NCBI GenBank assembly: GCA_022834735.1
Contig: BQKD01000001.1
Coordinates: 597,659-661,658, forward strand
Length of the DNA stretch: 64,000 nt
Direction of reading: 5' to 3'
DNA from: Erysipelotrichaceae bacterium OPF54
GTDB taxonomy: Bacteria; Bacillota_I; Bacilli_A; Erysipelotrichales; Erysipelotrichaceae
The notes under the pieces were generated by a model. The model had not been told where the DNA came from. It did not search any database and saw nothing but the letters and a program-made list of their open reading frames with translations. A program made the position numbers and the translations under genes. This document shows, one piece after another, positions 25,818 to 34,713 of this stretch. Each line of letters begins with the position of its first letter. The first letter of the stretch is position 1.

Positions 25818-26369
25818 ATGAAAAAATGCGCGATCATTATGGATAATGGTTTTGAAGAGCTGGAGGCCATGGGGCCGATCGCTCTGTTAAGAAGAGGAAA
25901 TGTGGATGTGGATATCGTGAGTGTCGAAGGAAAGGAAGTCACAGGACGTTTTGGCGTGACCTATTCTCCGGCCATCCCGATGGACGAATACGATTTTTCG
26001 CAGGCCGACTGTCTGATCGTTCCGGGCGGTCCGCACTACAAGAAGATCGAAAACAACGACAAAGTGAAAAAGGTCATCCGCCGATTTTTCGAAGATGATA
26101 CGAAAGTGCTGGCAGCCATCTGCGCGGCCCCGACCATTTTAGGAAAAATGGGTCTGCTCGAAGACAGGAACTATACTTGTTTCGAAGAGATGAATGAGGA
26201 TTTTGGCGGTCATTACCATTACGAGTATACGGTCACGGACGGAAATCTGATCACGGGCATTTCGGCTGCGGCGGCGATCGAATTTGCGTTTGCGATCATG
26301 GAAAAGCTGTGCGGCAAAGAGCATACGGACCAGGTCAAAGCTTCGATTTATTATGACGCCGCTCGCTAG
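25818..26369 (+). CDS. DJ-1/PfpI-family protein
   Basis: A 183-residue DJ-1 superfamily member. The start KKCAIIMDNGFEELEAMGPI holds the conserved Glu, and the nucleophile elbow is VLAAICAAPTILGKMGLL. Members act as glyoxalases, deglycases or redox sensors. ATG 25818 is preferred to 25812 because GAGGTG ends seven bases before it. The gene overlaps the glutamate-cysteine ligase by 17 bases and is the first of a three-gene operon, which suggests a thiol or carbonyl-stress role. Confidence 0.85.
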   Translation: MKKCAIIMDNGFEELEAMGPIALLRRGNVDVDIVSVEGKEVTGRFGVTYSPAIPMDEYDFSQADCLIVPGGPHYKKIENNDKVKKVIRRFFEDDTKVLAAICAAPTILGKMGLLEDRNYTCFEEMNEDFGGHYHYEYTVTDGNLITGISAAAAIEFAFAIMEKLCGKEHTDQVKASIYYDAAR

Positions 26370-27549
26370 ATATTTTGAATCGGGCATCAGCCCAAAATCT
26401 CATTCTCTTGGGCTGGAGGTCGAACATTTTATCCTGAACAAGGAAACGGGCATGCCTATGGATTACGAGCTGACGGCACAGCTGCTCGAATATCTGGCGC
26501 CCGTATATGACAAGGTCATCAAGGAGGAGGGGCGGATCATTGCGCTCGATTCCGAAAATGTCCTGATCACGCTGGAGCCTGGATGCCAGCTTGAGCTTTC
26601 TTTCCGCAACACGTCCGATATCGGGAAGATCCGGTCGTGGTATATCGAGGCGATGGGGCCTATATACCATTTCGTGGATGAGCATGGCTATGCGATCGCG
26701 TATTCGGGCGGGCTGCCGACCGTGCCGGTCGATGATGTCGTGCGGATCCCGAAAAGACGGTATGAGCTGATGGAAAAATGGTTCGAACATGCCGGCACCC
26801 GGGGCAAGGAAATGATGAAAGGAACGGCGGCTGTGCATGTGTCGATCGATTATGACAGCGAAGCCGATTTTGTGAAAAAATATGTGGTGGCCAATTACCT
26901 GCATCTGCAGTTTTCCTTTTTAAGTGCCAATTCTTCTTATTATGAAGGAAGGAAAAACGACGATATCCTGCTTCGCGATTCGATCTGGGAAAATACGGAT
27001 CCGGCAAGGACCGGGTATATGCCGTATACTTTTGACAAGGATTTCGGATTCGAAGCGTATGGAAAATGGGTGGAGTCGGTGCCGCTCATCCTCGTGCATG
27101 ACGGGGAGCAGTTCATTCCGGTCGGAAGCATGTCGTGTGCCGAGGCGGCCGAGAAATACGGATGGTCCGATGCGCTGATCGGCCACTATTTATCGATGGT
27201 CTTTCCGTTTGTGCGGGTCAAGAAATTTATCGAGATCCGGTCTGCGGACTGTATGCCGCTCGAATACACGCTGGCCTACTGCGCTTTGCTCAAAGGGATC
27301 TTTTATGATCCGGAAAATGTCGCTTATTATTATGAGCGGGCAAAGGACTGTTCGATCGAACAGCTTCATGAATACAAGCGGCAGATCGAAAAGGATGGCT
27401 GGAACGCGTGCGTATACGAGGACAGTTCTCTGCAGCATGTTCTGCACGTTCTGCTCGAGAAGGCGCGCGAAGGTCTGACCGAAAAGGATGGACAGTATCT
27501 TGACTGGTTTGACTGGCTGGTCAAAGAAAAAAAGCATATTTTTGATTAA
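26353..27549 (+). CDS. Glutamate-cysteine ligase (GCS2 family)
   Basis: A 398-residue GCS2-type ligase joining glutamate gamma-carboxyl to cysteine with ATP. SHSLGLEVEHFILNKETGMP is the N-terminal metal/ATP motif, ITLEPGCQLELSFRNTSDIG the second Glu-rich site, and FIEIRSADCMPLEYTLAYCA the C-terminal Arg motif. ATG 26353 (MTPLARYFESG) overlaps the PfpI stop; the frame is open further upstream but antisense-like. It is followed 15 bases on by a glutathionylspermidine-synthase-like ATP-grasp protein that could add the third residue, replacing GshB or GshF (inference). Confidence 0.85.
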   Translation: MTPLARYFESGISPKSHSLGLEVEHFILNKETGMPMDYELTAQLLEYLAPVYDKVIKEEGRIIALDSENVLITLEPGCQLELSFRNTSDIGKIRSWYIEAMGPIYHFVDEHGYAIAYSGGLPTVPVDDVVRIPKRRYELMEKWFEHAGTRGKEMMKGTAAVHVSIDYDSEADFVKKYVVANYLHLQFSFLSANSSYYEGRKNDDILLRDSIWENTDPARTGYMPYTFDKDFGFEAYGKWVESVPLILVHDGEQFIPVGSMSCAEAAEKYGWSDALIGHYLSMVFPFVRVKKFIEIRSADCMPLEYTLAYCALLKGIFYDPENVAYYYERAKDCSIEQLHEYKRQIEKDGWNACVYEDSSLQHVLHVLLEKAREGLTEKDGQYLDWFDWLVKEKKHIFD

Positions 27550-27564
27550 TGAGTTGTATAGAGT

Positions 27565-28884
27565 ATGGAAGAGTTTAAAAAATTTAAGAAGTATATCGAC
27601 GGGCATCGTATCGAAAGCAAGGAGAGTGCTTTGAAGGTCACGATGGCCATACAGAGCAGCGAGCTGAATGCGGGGCATGGAAACTATACGAGGACGCTTC
27701 ATGTTCCGAAAATGTTTTCGCAGGCAGATAAAAAGAGATTTGAAAAGATCGTGGACACGACGTATACGATCTTTTCGAAGACGATCGAGGCGTACCGCAA
27801 GGATCCTGCGATCCGGAAACTGTTTCCTTTTTCAAAGGAGCTGGAGGAGCTGATCCTGCTCAGGCCGCAGTATCCGATCCCGATCCCGATCTGCCGGATC
27901 GACGTTTTCTATGATGAAAATCTCAAGGAATTTCATTTTTGCGAGTTCAACACGGACGGGACAAGCGCGATGAACGAGAACCGCCGGCTCAACGAGTTCC
28001 TTGATCTGAATAACGCGTTCACGGCTCTGAAGCCGGACTGCGAGATCATGGAACTGATGGAGTCGTGGGTCGACGCGTTTTTGCTGACGTACGCATCTTC
28101 GTTCGAGGCGAAGAGCGATCCGCACATCGCGATCGTGGATTTTCTTGAGAACGCGTATCTGAGCGAACTGTATGAATTTGAAAAGCTGTTCAAAAAGCGC
28201 GGCTTCGTGTGCGAGGTCGTGGATATCCGCGATCTGAAATATGACGGAAGCAAGCTGGTCAACGTAAAGACAAACACGACTTTCGACGTGATCTACCGCC
28301 GGGCAGTGACCAAAGATGTGATGGAACATTACGACGAGCTGAAGGATAATTTCATTCAGTGTGTCAAAGACGGCAATGTGGTGCTGATCGGAGCGTTCCA
28401 GACACAGATCGTACACCATAAATGTATCAATCAGGTGCTGTTCGACAAGACGATGCGCACCTATTTTACGGAAGAAGAGTGTGCTTTTCTTGACGAGCAT
28501 CTGCCAAAAACGTACGATCTGACCCTGGATGTGGCAAACCGGATCGTGCTGCAGAAGGCGGACTGGATCATCAAGCCGAAAGATTCCTATGCGGCCAAGG
28601 GCGTATGGGCCGGATGCGATCTGAACCAGGAACACTGGGCCCAGGTCCTGTATGATTTTGTGGACCATGATTACATTGCGCAGGAATATATTCCGCCATT
28701 CAAGTCCGAAAATATCGATCTGGTCAACTATGACCACTGGATGATGTATTCGAATCTGACCGGACTGTATACATACAATGGTGTGTTTGCCGGTGTCTAT
28801 TCCAGAATGAGCGATTCGGGCATCATTTCCACCCAGTACAATGAAAAGACAGTTCCGACATTGTTCCTGTCCAACGAGGAGTAG
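27565..28884 (+). CDS. ATP-grasp ligase, glutathionylspermidine synthase-like
   Basis: A 439-residue protein of the circularly permuted ATP-grasp type found in glutathionylspermidine synthases and related proteins. Visible blocks are IPICRIDVFYDENLKEFHFC, EFNTDGTSAMNENRRLNEFL, the DVIYRRAV strand, the ATP-lysine region DWIIKPKDSYAAKGVWAG and DYIAQEYIPPF. It lacks the amidase half of E. coli Gsp. Coupled to a GCS2 ligase, it probably amidates gamma-glutamylcysteine with glycine or an amine. The acceptor cannot be read from the sequence. A strong terminator follows. Confidence 0.8.
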   Translation: MEEFKKFKKYIDGHRIESKESALKVTMAIQSSELNAGHGNYTRTLHVPKMFSQADKKRFEKIVDTTYTIFSKTIEAYRKDPAIRKLFPFSKELEELILLRPQYPIPIPICRIDVFYDENLKEFHFCEFNTDGTSAMNENRRLNEFLDLNNAFTALKPDCEIMELMESWVDAFLLTYASSFEAKSDPHIAIVDFLENAYLSELYEFEKLFKKRGFVCEVVDIRDLKYDGSKLVNVKTNTTFDVIYRRAVTKDVMEHYDELKDNFIQCVKDGNVVLIGAFQTQIVHHKCINQVLFDKTMRTYFTEEECAFLDEHLPKTYDLTLDVANRIVLQKADWIIKPKDSYAAKGVWAGCDLNQEHWAQVLYDFVDHDYIAQEYIPPFKSENIDLVNYDHWMMYSNLTGLYTYNGVFAGVYSRMSDSGIISTQYNEKTVPTLFLSNEE

Positions 28885-28896
28885 AAATCAAAGAAA

Positions 28897-28944
28897 AAAC
28901 CCATCTGTGCAAAGCGATGATCTTTGCGGATGGGTTTCTTTTTT
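28897..28944 (+). terminator. Terminator of the thiol operon
   Basis: AAACCCATC / GATGGGTTT outer stem with an inner GCAAAG / CTTTGC stem, then CTTTTTT. Confidence 0.85.
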
Positions 28945-29107
28945 AAGCGATTCCGGACCGTTTCAGGGCTGCCAGTACATATACCAGCAGGGTCACCAGC
29001 GACAGGACGAGCCCCAAGGTCATCATCATATTCCGCTGTTTGTATTTCAGCCAAATATAAATATACATGGCAATACCGATCAGCGAGCATCCGGCAAAAT
29101 AATTCAT
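28943..29107 (-). CDS. Small two-helix membrane protein, hypothetical
   Basis: 54 residues from ATG 29107 (MNYFAGCSLIGIAMYIYIWL, then a KYKQRN turn and MMMTLGLVLSLVTLLVYVLA). There are two predicted membrane helices and no family I recognise. A TTG at 29137 would add ten residues. It lies at the edge of the AT-rich block and may be residual. Confidence 0.4.
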   Translation of the reverse strand: MNYFAGCSLIGIAMYIYIWLKYKQRNMMMTLGLVLSLVTLLVYVLAALKRSGIA

Positions 29108-29156
29108 GAAAAACGAGATGATGCCGCATAATTGCAAATTTTAGGGATCCCTTGAT

Positions 29157-29669
29157 TTATTTTCTGTTTAAGGAAGACTTAAATTTGAAAAGCAGGATTA
29201 AAAAAGATTCACTTAATAAAATGAGAGTTAGTATAATCGTTAAACTACAATTTATAAAAACAGATGTATAAAAAATTATAAAATAAGCAAAAATAACTAT
29301 TTTTCTGGCTTCATGGAATTGCTTGAAAATGGCTAATAAAAATAGAAATGGCGCAAAGAATGATATATAAAAAGCAAATGTTGGCTGCGTTATCAGAAAA
29401 CGAAAAGCGAACAAATTAAATAATAAAAGAAAAGAATAGGAAAGCGTACAAGTAAAGATTGTTTTACAATGATAACTTGTAAATTGTATTTTTAAAGGAC
29501 TGAATAATGCGATAAATAAAATCGCAAAATACGTTCCATTAAATAAAGAACAGATAAGAATCGCACTCGAAAAACAAAAGATTGTAGAAAATATAGCGGA
29601 AAAACTATATTGGACGATAGAAATCTCAAGTTGAGTCTTTTCAGATATGTATTTATAAAAAGTTTGCAT
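29157..29669 (-). CDS. AgrB-like membrane peptidase
   Basis: A 170-residue, very hydrophobic, AT-rich protein with four to six membrane helices. The segment TSYHCKTIFTC has His and Cys seven residues apart, the spacing of the catalytic His77 and Cys84 of staphylococcal AgrB. The amphipathic N-terminus (YISEKTQLEISIVQYSFSAI) is also AgrB-like. AgrB cleaves and cyclises the AgrD pheromone. The usual GG before the His is replaced by TS, and I find no agrD next to it, so activity is doubtful. It lies downstream of a truncated AgrC-like gene. Confidence 0.6.
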   Translation of the reverse strand: MQTFYKYISEKTQLEISIVQYSFSAIFSTIFCFSSAILICSLFNGTYFAILFIALFSPLKIQFTSYHCKTIFTCTLSYSFLLLFNLFAFRFLITQPTFAFYISFFAPFLFLLAIFKQFHEARKIVIFAYFIIFYTSVFINCSLTIILTLILLSESFLILLFKFKSSLNRK

Positions 29670-29686
29670 AATATTTACCTCAATTT

Positions 29687-30340
29687 TTAATTTTCCAACA
29701 ATAAATTTAGCCTAAATGTGGGTGTATATTGAATGTTACAGTCGGCGTTGTTTTGCTGAATGATGAATAACACGTTTTTCAGCGATTCGGCATTTTTAAT
29801 TTCATATAAAGGGGCGTTTGTTACAAAGGATAAGATGAGCTTGGTCCCTACGGGAGTTTTTGTGACGAGAAAAGAGCTATACGGTTCTTTTTCGGCAAAA
29901 TCTGAGATCAGATCTAAAATGTTTCCAATCAGTACGATGACTTCTTCGTTTGTAATGGCTTGGATATCAGTTTCGAAAATACACTGGATATTGTACTGAT
30001 TGTAATGGAGGTTAGCTAATTTCGAATTAATGACATAATCAAGGTCAGGATTGTTTGTGAAATCGATGTTCTCATTTTGCGATAAGGCAAAAGATTCCAA
30101 AATATGTATGGCTTGTCGGGTATTGTTTTCTTCCAAAGCTTTTCGAAGCAGAATCGTTTTTGTTTTGATTTCGTGCAGAATATGGTCCTGCTGTTCATAA
30201 AGGAGTTTGTTTTCCATATATCCGGAAGCATAATTCTTCAACGATTCGTTTTTCATGATCAAGTACAAGCTCTTTTGCTTGTATTTAAAAAATTGAGACA
30301 GGGCGATCAGTAAAACGAAAAATGCTTTATATGTAATACT
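29687..30340 (-). pseudogene. AgrC-like histidine kinase remnant lacking its sensor domain
   Basis: The frame is open from 30340. It starts inside a last membrane helix (AFFVLLIALSQFF), then the dimerisation region YEQQDHILHEIKTKTILLRK with the phospho-acceptor His, and ends with a shortened, degenerate GHKL ATPase part (EEVIVLIGNILDLISDFAEK) with weak N and G boxes. The five or six upstream membrane helices of AgrC are missing, with stops just upstream of 30340. A decayed quorum-sensing kinase is the best reading; internal starts (TTG 30268, ATG 30256) could still make a soluble fragment. Confidence 0.6.
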
Positions 30341-30652
30341 TTAAATGGTAAGCTGTTGGTGATTACTATTAATTTGAATTTTTGTATCTCTATATTTTTA
30401 TCTTATTTGATTAGGAAGTCACTTTATTTGATAGAGAAGAATGTGAAAAGAAAATAATCGTTCCAATTTCCATGTTGATTATTGGGCTTCTGAACTCTTA
30501 GAATGTCATGAAATATTGATCTTTCTAGCCATTAGAAGCAAACTCATTGATTAACAGTTTTTCGGTATAAGTCTTCTCTTCTAATCAGCTTTCATTACCG
30601 AAATATATGCAGATTAAAAACAAAGATATAAAGAAAGCAGAGGAAGGAAAAA
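30341..30652. other. AT-rich gap without a recognisable gene
   Basis: 312 bases between the AgrC-like remnant and the next plus-strand gene. Only short frames occur. It may hold decayed agr sensor sequence and the promoter of the small membrane protein at 30653. No hairpin or repeat stands out. Confidence 0.5.
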
Positions 30653-31054
30653 ATGAAAACTTATTATATTTTATATATAATTTATATATTGAATATAATT
30701 TTTAGTCCATTATTTATTTCGAATAAAAAAACATTGTGTGATTTTTTAATTATAAATAGCTATATTTTTATAGTGATTTTATCCTATTATATTTATAAAT
30801 ATAGAATGATAAAATTAATAACAAGAGTTTCTTATTACGGTGATTTTGATTGTAATAACAATTATATTGTTGATAATTATTTAAAGTATATTTATAAATT
30901 AGCATTGATACTTTTTGGCGGAGGGTCAGTATTGACTATAATTTTCAAAATTATAAAAGCTCCAATATTCATTGATATAAGTGTTTTTATAATCTTGCTG
31001 TTTATATGGACTATTTTAGGTTATAGGTATTCAAAAAAAATAAGTAATAAGTAA
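30653..31054 (+). CDS. Hypothetical membrane protein, AT-rich
   Basis: 133 residues with four hydrophobic segments (MKTYYILYIIYILNIIFSPL, FLIINSYIFIVILSYYIY, LALILFGGGSVLTIIF, IDISVFIILLFIWTILGYRY) and a basic C-terminus. GAGGAAGGAAAAA precedes ATG 30653. I recognise no family. Its very low GC places it with the other acquired genes; in such loci proteins like this may be immunity or accessory membrane proteins, but nothing in the sequence shows that. Confidence 0.6.
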   Translation: MKTYYILYIIYILNIIFSPLFISNKKTLCDFLIINSYIFIVILSYYIYKYRMIKLITRVSYYGDFDCNNNYIVDNYLKYIYKLALILFGGGSVLTIIFKIIKAPIFIDISVFIILLFIWTILGYRYSKKISNK

Positions 31055-31226
31055 GGATTTAATCTCTTATTTGTTGAATTGAATATTACGTAACTTCAAG
31101 TTCACCCAATACGCTAAAATAAGTCCACTGGAAACGGTGGCAAAGTCCACCTGTTCCGCTAGAGAAGCCCATTACTTTTCGATATATCCTAGCCTCTTGA
31201 CTGTAAGATAGTGATAAGTATTTGGG

Positions 31227-31373
31227 TAACCAAAAACTTTAGGGGTCTAATTAACGACTGCAAAAAAAGAAGCTTGCTCCTAAAGTTAAAAATAAGAAGC
31301 TGGATTAAATCACCAGCTTCTTTTCTGGCTAACCAAAATTTTTAGGAGTTTGCCAAGAAATTTAGGGGTCTAA
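31227..31373. repeat. Degenerate repeats resembling insertion-sequence ends
   Basis: The motif TTTAGGGGTCTAA occurs at 31238-31250 and again at 31360-31372, and a variant TTTAGGAGTTTG at 31341-31352. The first and third are preceded by TAACCAAAA. This is what multi-copy end repeats of a lost IS would look like. The preceding segment (31081-31226) has no gene. Confidence 0.45.
31296..31324 (+). terminator. Hairpin with T tail in the repeat region
   Basis: GAAGCTGG / CCAGCTTC stem, nine-base loop, TTTT tail. It could end the transcript of the small membrane protein gene or belong to the lost IS. Confidence 0.6.
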
Positions 31374-32654
31374 CTAGATGGAATCCAAAGCTTCTTCGTT
31401 TTTTGGATAAAAGCGTAATGTCCTTCTTCGATAAATTTCTTCGACTTTCTGTTGATAATATAAGAATTTTTCGAAATTGTTTGTTTCTTTAAATAGTTCG
31501 CAAAGATACTTCCAGATCCATACGGACCAGTCCAGGATCATGCGTTCTTCTGTGTCTTTAGCTGCTGTTTCAAAGCATTCGATGGCTTTGCTCAGGTCTT
31601 TTTTGATCAAGTAATCGAGACCTAATAAAAGGTCATATAGATAAGGGGTTCCTAAAAGCATCTTTTTGGCAAAGGTGAAACCTTGCTTATAAGCGGTCAA
31701 GTTATTTAATTTGTATTGCGAAAAGGCAATGTAGAAATAGTGATCCAGCTTCCTGTTATTTTTTCTTTCAAGCGAAAGCAGTGAGTACTTTAATGTGTTG
31801 AAATAATCTTCATCGACGAAACACGTGTAGGTGATATTGTCAAGAATCGAAGACTTAATAATATCAATACCGTATTGATCTGCTTCATGAAGAAGCTGGA
31901 AAAGATAATGAAGAGCAGGAGCCCTTTCTCCGTTATCCGCCATGATAGCTGCTTCCAGAAGCCCGATCTGCATGAACCGGTAAATGCTGTTGTTTGAATA
32001 GAGCAATCGTTTGCAGTTTTCAAGATATGTCAATGAACCTACCAAATATTGGTTTCTTTGCAGATTCATTACAAGATGTATATTGATCAAAAATGAATTG
32101 GGATTGTAATCATACGCTTTCAATAAAAGATGTGTCACATTTTCATTAAGATCATTTTCAGAAGCATCAATGTAAAGAAGATCATAAAAAGTCGCGATTT
32201 CTTCATTAGAGAAAAAATACAAATTCTCTTCGATAATATTTTTAAGCTGTTTGCGTTTTCCGCAATCTTTTCCAGTGTAGACCAAATAGTAAAAATGAAG
32301 TAAGTGATATTGAAAAAATAAAAACGAAGACTGCAGTTCCTCATTTTTTAAGATCTTTTTCAAATACTCCAGCATTTCATTGATCTGTGCTGTAGAGTGA
32401 AGATAAAGGATGTGATCCAATATTTTTTTATATAATTTCTTTTGATTCAGATTATTCATGAACCGTTCATAACCAAACAATCTGGCAATCTTATTTCTGC
32501 TTTCTTCGTCAATATTGCTTATCCCTTGTTCTATATTTCGAATGGTCGAATATGCAAAATTAGAAGCTTTTGCAAGCCCCTCAATTGTCCAGCCATTGAT
32601 TCTGCGATTTATGGAAACGTATTTCCCGAATATTTCTGCTTCTAATTTATTCAC
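31374..32654 (-). CDS. Second HTH (XRE) plus TPR-type regulator
   Basis: 426 residues with an XRE helix-turn-helix at about 10-60 (RINGWTIEGLAKASNFAYST, IRNIEQGISNI) and a long helical, TPR-like C-terminus (EMLEYLKKILKNEELQ, IAFSQYKLNNLTAYKQGFTF, KAIECFETAAKD). It has the same size and architecture as the regulator at 7970-9217, so it is probably a peptide-responsive paralogue. The divergent side now has only an ABC ATPase remnant and a small unknown, suggesting its target locus has decayed. Confidence 0.7.
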   Translation of the reverse strand: MNKLEAEIFGKYVSINRRINGWTIEGLAKASNFAYSTIRNIEQGISNIDEESRNKIARLFGYERFMNNLNQKKLYKKILDHILYLHSTAQINEMLEYLKKILKNEELQSSFLFFQYHLLHFYYLVYTGKDCGKRKQLKNIIEENLYFFSNEEIATFYDLLYIDASENDLNENVTHLLLKAYDYNPNSFLINIHLVMNLQRNQYLVGSLTYLENCKRLLYSNNSIYRFMQIGLLEAAIMADNGERAPALHYLFQLLHEADQYGIDIIKSSILDNITYTCFVDEDYFNTLKYSLLSLERKNNRKLDHYFYIAFSQYKLNNLTAYKQGFTFAKKMLLGTPYLYDLLLGLDYLIKKDLSKAIECFETAAKDTEERMILDWSVWIWKYLCELFKETNNFEKFLYYQQKVEEIYRRRTLRFYPKNEEALDSI

Positions 32655-32999
32655 AACTTCATCCCTTGATTTTCCTTTTGAGGCGTTTCAAGTATTTCCT
32701 TCCTATAAAAAAAGTATAGCAAATTAATTTTACTGAATCCAATTCAATGAAAGCGGATTCAATCACACAAATTAGTAGAGTGATTAAGATTATTTTGGAT
32801 ATTTAGAGAGAATAACGGCATTTTTTTCTTATTTTTCTTATTATTCTTTTATATATTTCACATTTTGTTAGCTATGATACCGATAGATTATTGATGAATA
32901 ATTTAATATTATATTTGTAAAGAAGAAAAGATCGGAAGGGAGTAATGGAAAAAATACACGATATAGAAAAATCGTCATTATGAGACGACAGAATGCTAA
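32655..32999. other. AT-rich divergent intergenic region
   Basis: 345 bases between the HTH/TPR regulator and the ABC remnant. It must hold the regulator's promoter. A reading frame of 12 codons at 32944 follows GGAAGGGAG but ends at once. The dyads are too weak to call an operator. Confidence 0.4.
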
Positions 33000-33431
33000 A
33001 AAACGACGGCGAAAAAATTATTTCCGGATCGCTTTGCAGGAACTATTTATAAAAACATTATCGCTTTAAATGATTCGGAATACGATTTTGTCGAAGTTGA
33101 AAAATTAGTGCAAAAATTAGAAATGAACGATATTTTTGCAAATCATGCGTATGGGATTCATTCGAAATTATCAGAAAATGCATTAAATTTATCAGGAGGA
33201 CAAAGGCAAAAATTGTCACTGCTTCGTGCACTGATCAAAAAACCGAAAGTCTTGGTTTTAGACGAAGCAACTTCTAATTTAGATTTAAACAGCGAAAAGA
33301 AAGTAATCGATTATCTTTTGTCTTTGAAAGATACCACAGTGATCTTCATCTCGCATAAGAAATATCTGAATGATCGTTTCGATAAAGTATATGAATTCAA
33401 TAATGGAAAACTAATAGAACAAGGAGTATGA
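33000..33431 (+). pseudogene. ABC transporter ATPase domain, C-terminal remnant
   Basis: The frame is open after TAA 32997 and reads LFPDRFAGTIYKNIIALNDS (Q-loop region), then signature NLSGGQRQKLSLLRALIKKP, Walker B VLVLDEATSNLDL and H-loop VIFISHKKYL. The membrane domain, Walker A and the start are missing. Its resemblance is to peptide-exporting ABC half-transporters. It lies divergent from the second HTH/TPR regulator, as the exporter does in the intact RiPP locus, so this looks like a decayed counterpart. Confidence 0.75.
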
Positions 33432-33433
33432 AA

Positions 33434-33781
33434 ATGAATAACACTATAATATTTGTAATTGGAACGGTTTTATTGCTTGGAATTTGTTTATGGTACTTTA
33501 TAAGACAAATCAAGAAAAGCAGCGGAAAAGATCTCCCTACAAGAAATACATGGTATATATTTTTTCCCGATAAGAAAATAGTACCAGATTTAACAAAATC
33601 AGAAGAGCTGAAAAAATTTGGTAAATGGAAGAAAACAGGAAAACAATTGTACTCAATAAATGGTTCAATGACCTTAACTAAAGAAATGTTGGAAAAAGCT
33701 ATTAAAGAAGAGTATAAAGGAATAAAATTTGATATCTCTAATACATCGGAGTTATATAATGCCTCTGTAATGTTTAAATGA
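33434..33781 (+). CDS. Hypothetical membrane-anchored protein
   Basis: 115 residues: one N-terminal membrane helix (MNNTIIFVIGTVLLLGICLW), a basic turn and a soluble Lys-rich domain (YSINGSMTLTKEMLEKAIKE). AAGGAG ends seven bases before ATG 33434, which favours it over ATG 33428. It directly follows the ABC remnant and probably belonged to the same operon. I recognise no family. Confidence 0.6.
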   Translation: MNNTIIFVIGTVLLLGICLWYFIRQIKKSSGKDLPTRNTWYIFFPDKKIVPDLTKSEELKKFGKWKKTGKQLYSINGSMTLTKEMLEKAIKEEYKGIKFDISNTSELYNASVMFK

Positions 33782-34151
33782 AATCTTAGAGATTTTCAGA
33801 GAAAAGACGTTTCGAATGGACGACATCTCGCTTATACTAACACATTTAATCTTTCCTGATCTATATGGCGTAAGCGGAAAACTGGACCGCTGACATGAGG
33901 TCTTCTGTTCGTGTAGGGAACAGAAGGCTTTTTATTAAGGCGACCATTTTTGCTTTTGCTAAATTTTGCTGTTTGTTCAATGATTGCTTTTGTTTTGTTT
34001 ATATTTTCTGGTTTATTATGGTAATCTATGAATATAGATCGAATTAATTGGTTTAGCAGTATAGATGGTAGTATTGTTTTGCACTGTCTATTATGCATTA
34101 CTGTTGAAGATCAGGAAAGGCCTGTATTGGCGGTTGGGGGGGGAATACCAA
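33782..34151. other. Gene-poor stretch with a terminator
   Basis: No supported gene. A clear intrinsic terminator lies at 33902-33933 (CTTCTGTTC / GAACAGAAG, seven-base loop, five T). The segment before it (33850-33900) has higher GC and may be IS debris. The rest is AT-rich, with a G8 run at 34136-34143 just before the next gene. Confidence 0.5.
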
Positions 34152-34703
34152 ATGAAGGATCAGCTCTTTTATTGCTACGTGTCTGTGGATTCAAAACCTG
34201 TGTTTCGTGGACATCAGCAGGGAAATCCATTAGTGTATGATGTGAATTTTACGGAACAGGAAATGAAGATCACGGCCCATCTGGAAGATTATGAACAAAT
34301 ATTGTTTGAAAATGGGGTCCATGAGATCGTGGTGCCTTATGCAGAGATCGAGCAGGCGACTTTGTCAATCTGCAGTCGGGTATGGGGGATGAGCCTGATC
34401 ATGGTCGGACATAAAATATACAATTTCGATCTGCAGATACGGACCCGGGACTGGAAAAAGATCCATTTGGAATTCATGGCATTTTACGAATGGAAAGAAG
34501 TTCTGGAACGTATGAAACGAAATAACGTGAATATCATTGACCAATGCGGAATTTACAAAGAATTTTCCAGCAAAGAGGATTTCAATAAGAATTTCCATGC
34601 GTCTATGGAAGACCGGTTTGAACAGCTGGCTCGTCAGTATGATCTGGATGATCCGTGCGTAGGATACAATGAAAAGCTTCAGTCAATGTGGAAGGAAGGG
34701 TGA
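34152..34703 (+). CDS. Hypothetical soluble protein
   Basis: 183 residues from ATG 34152 (MKDQLFYCYVSVDSKPVFRG). It is mixed alpha/beta with strands such as EIVVPYAEIEQATLSIC and a charged helical end (MEDRFEQLARQYDLDDP). A GGGGGGGGAA run serves as a poor ribosome site. I recognise no domain; the middle part has the strand pattern of a PH-like fold, which is only an impression. It is followed 10 bases on by a small membrane protein gene and the pair shares a terminator. Confidence 0.6.
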   Translation: MKDQLFYCYVSVDSKPVFRGHQQGNPLVYDVNFTEQEMKITAHLEDYEQILFENGVHEIVVPYAEIEQATLSICSRVWGMSLIMVGHKIYNFDLQIRTRDWKKIHLEFMAFYEWKEVLERMKRNNVNIIDQCGIYKEFSSKEDFNKNFHASMEDRFEQLARQYDLDDPCVGYNEKLQSMWKEG

Positions 34704-34713
34704 GGAAGAGATA

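Noticed and set aside
33832-34098. 88-codon minus-strand frame in the gene-poor stretch
   Set aside because: It crosses a terminator hairpin and has no ribosome site or recognisable sequence.
34136-34143. G8 run before the unknown gene as a phase-variation tract
   Set aside because: It lies outside the preferred coding frame (start 34152) and nothing else suggests phase variation; it may only affect ribosome binding.
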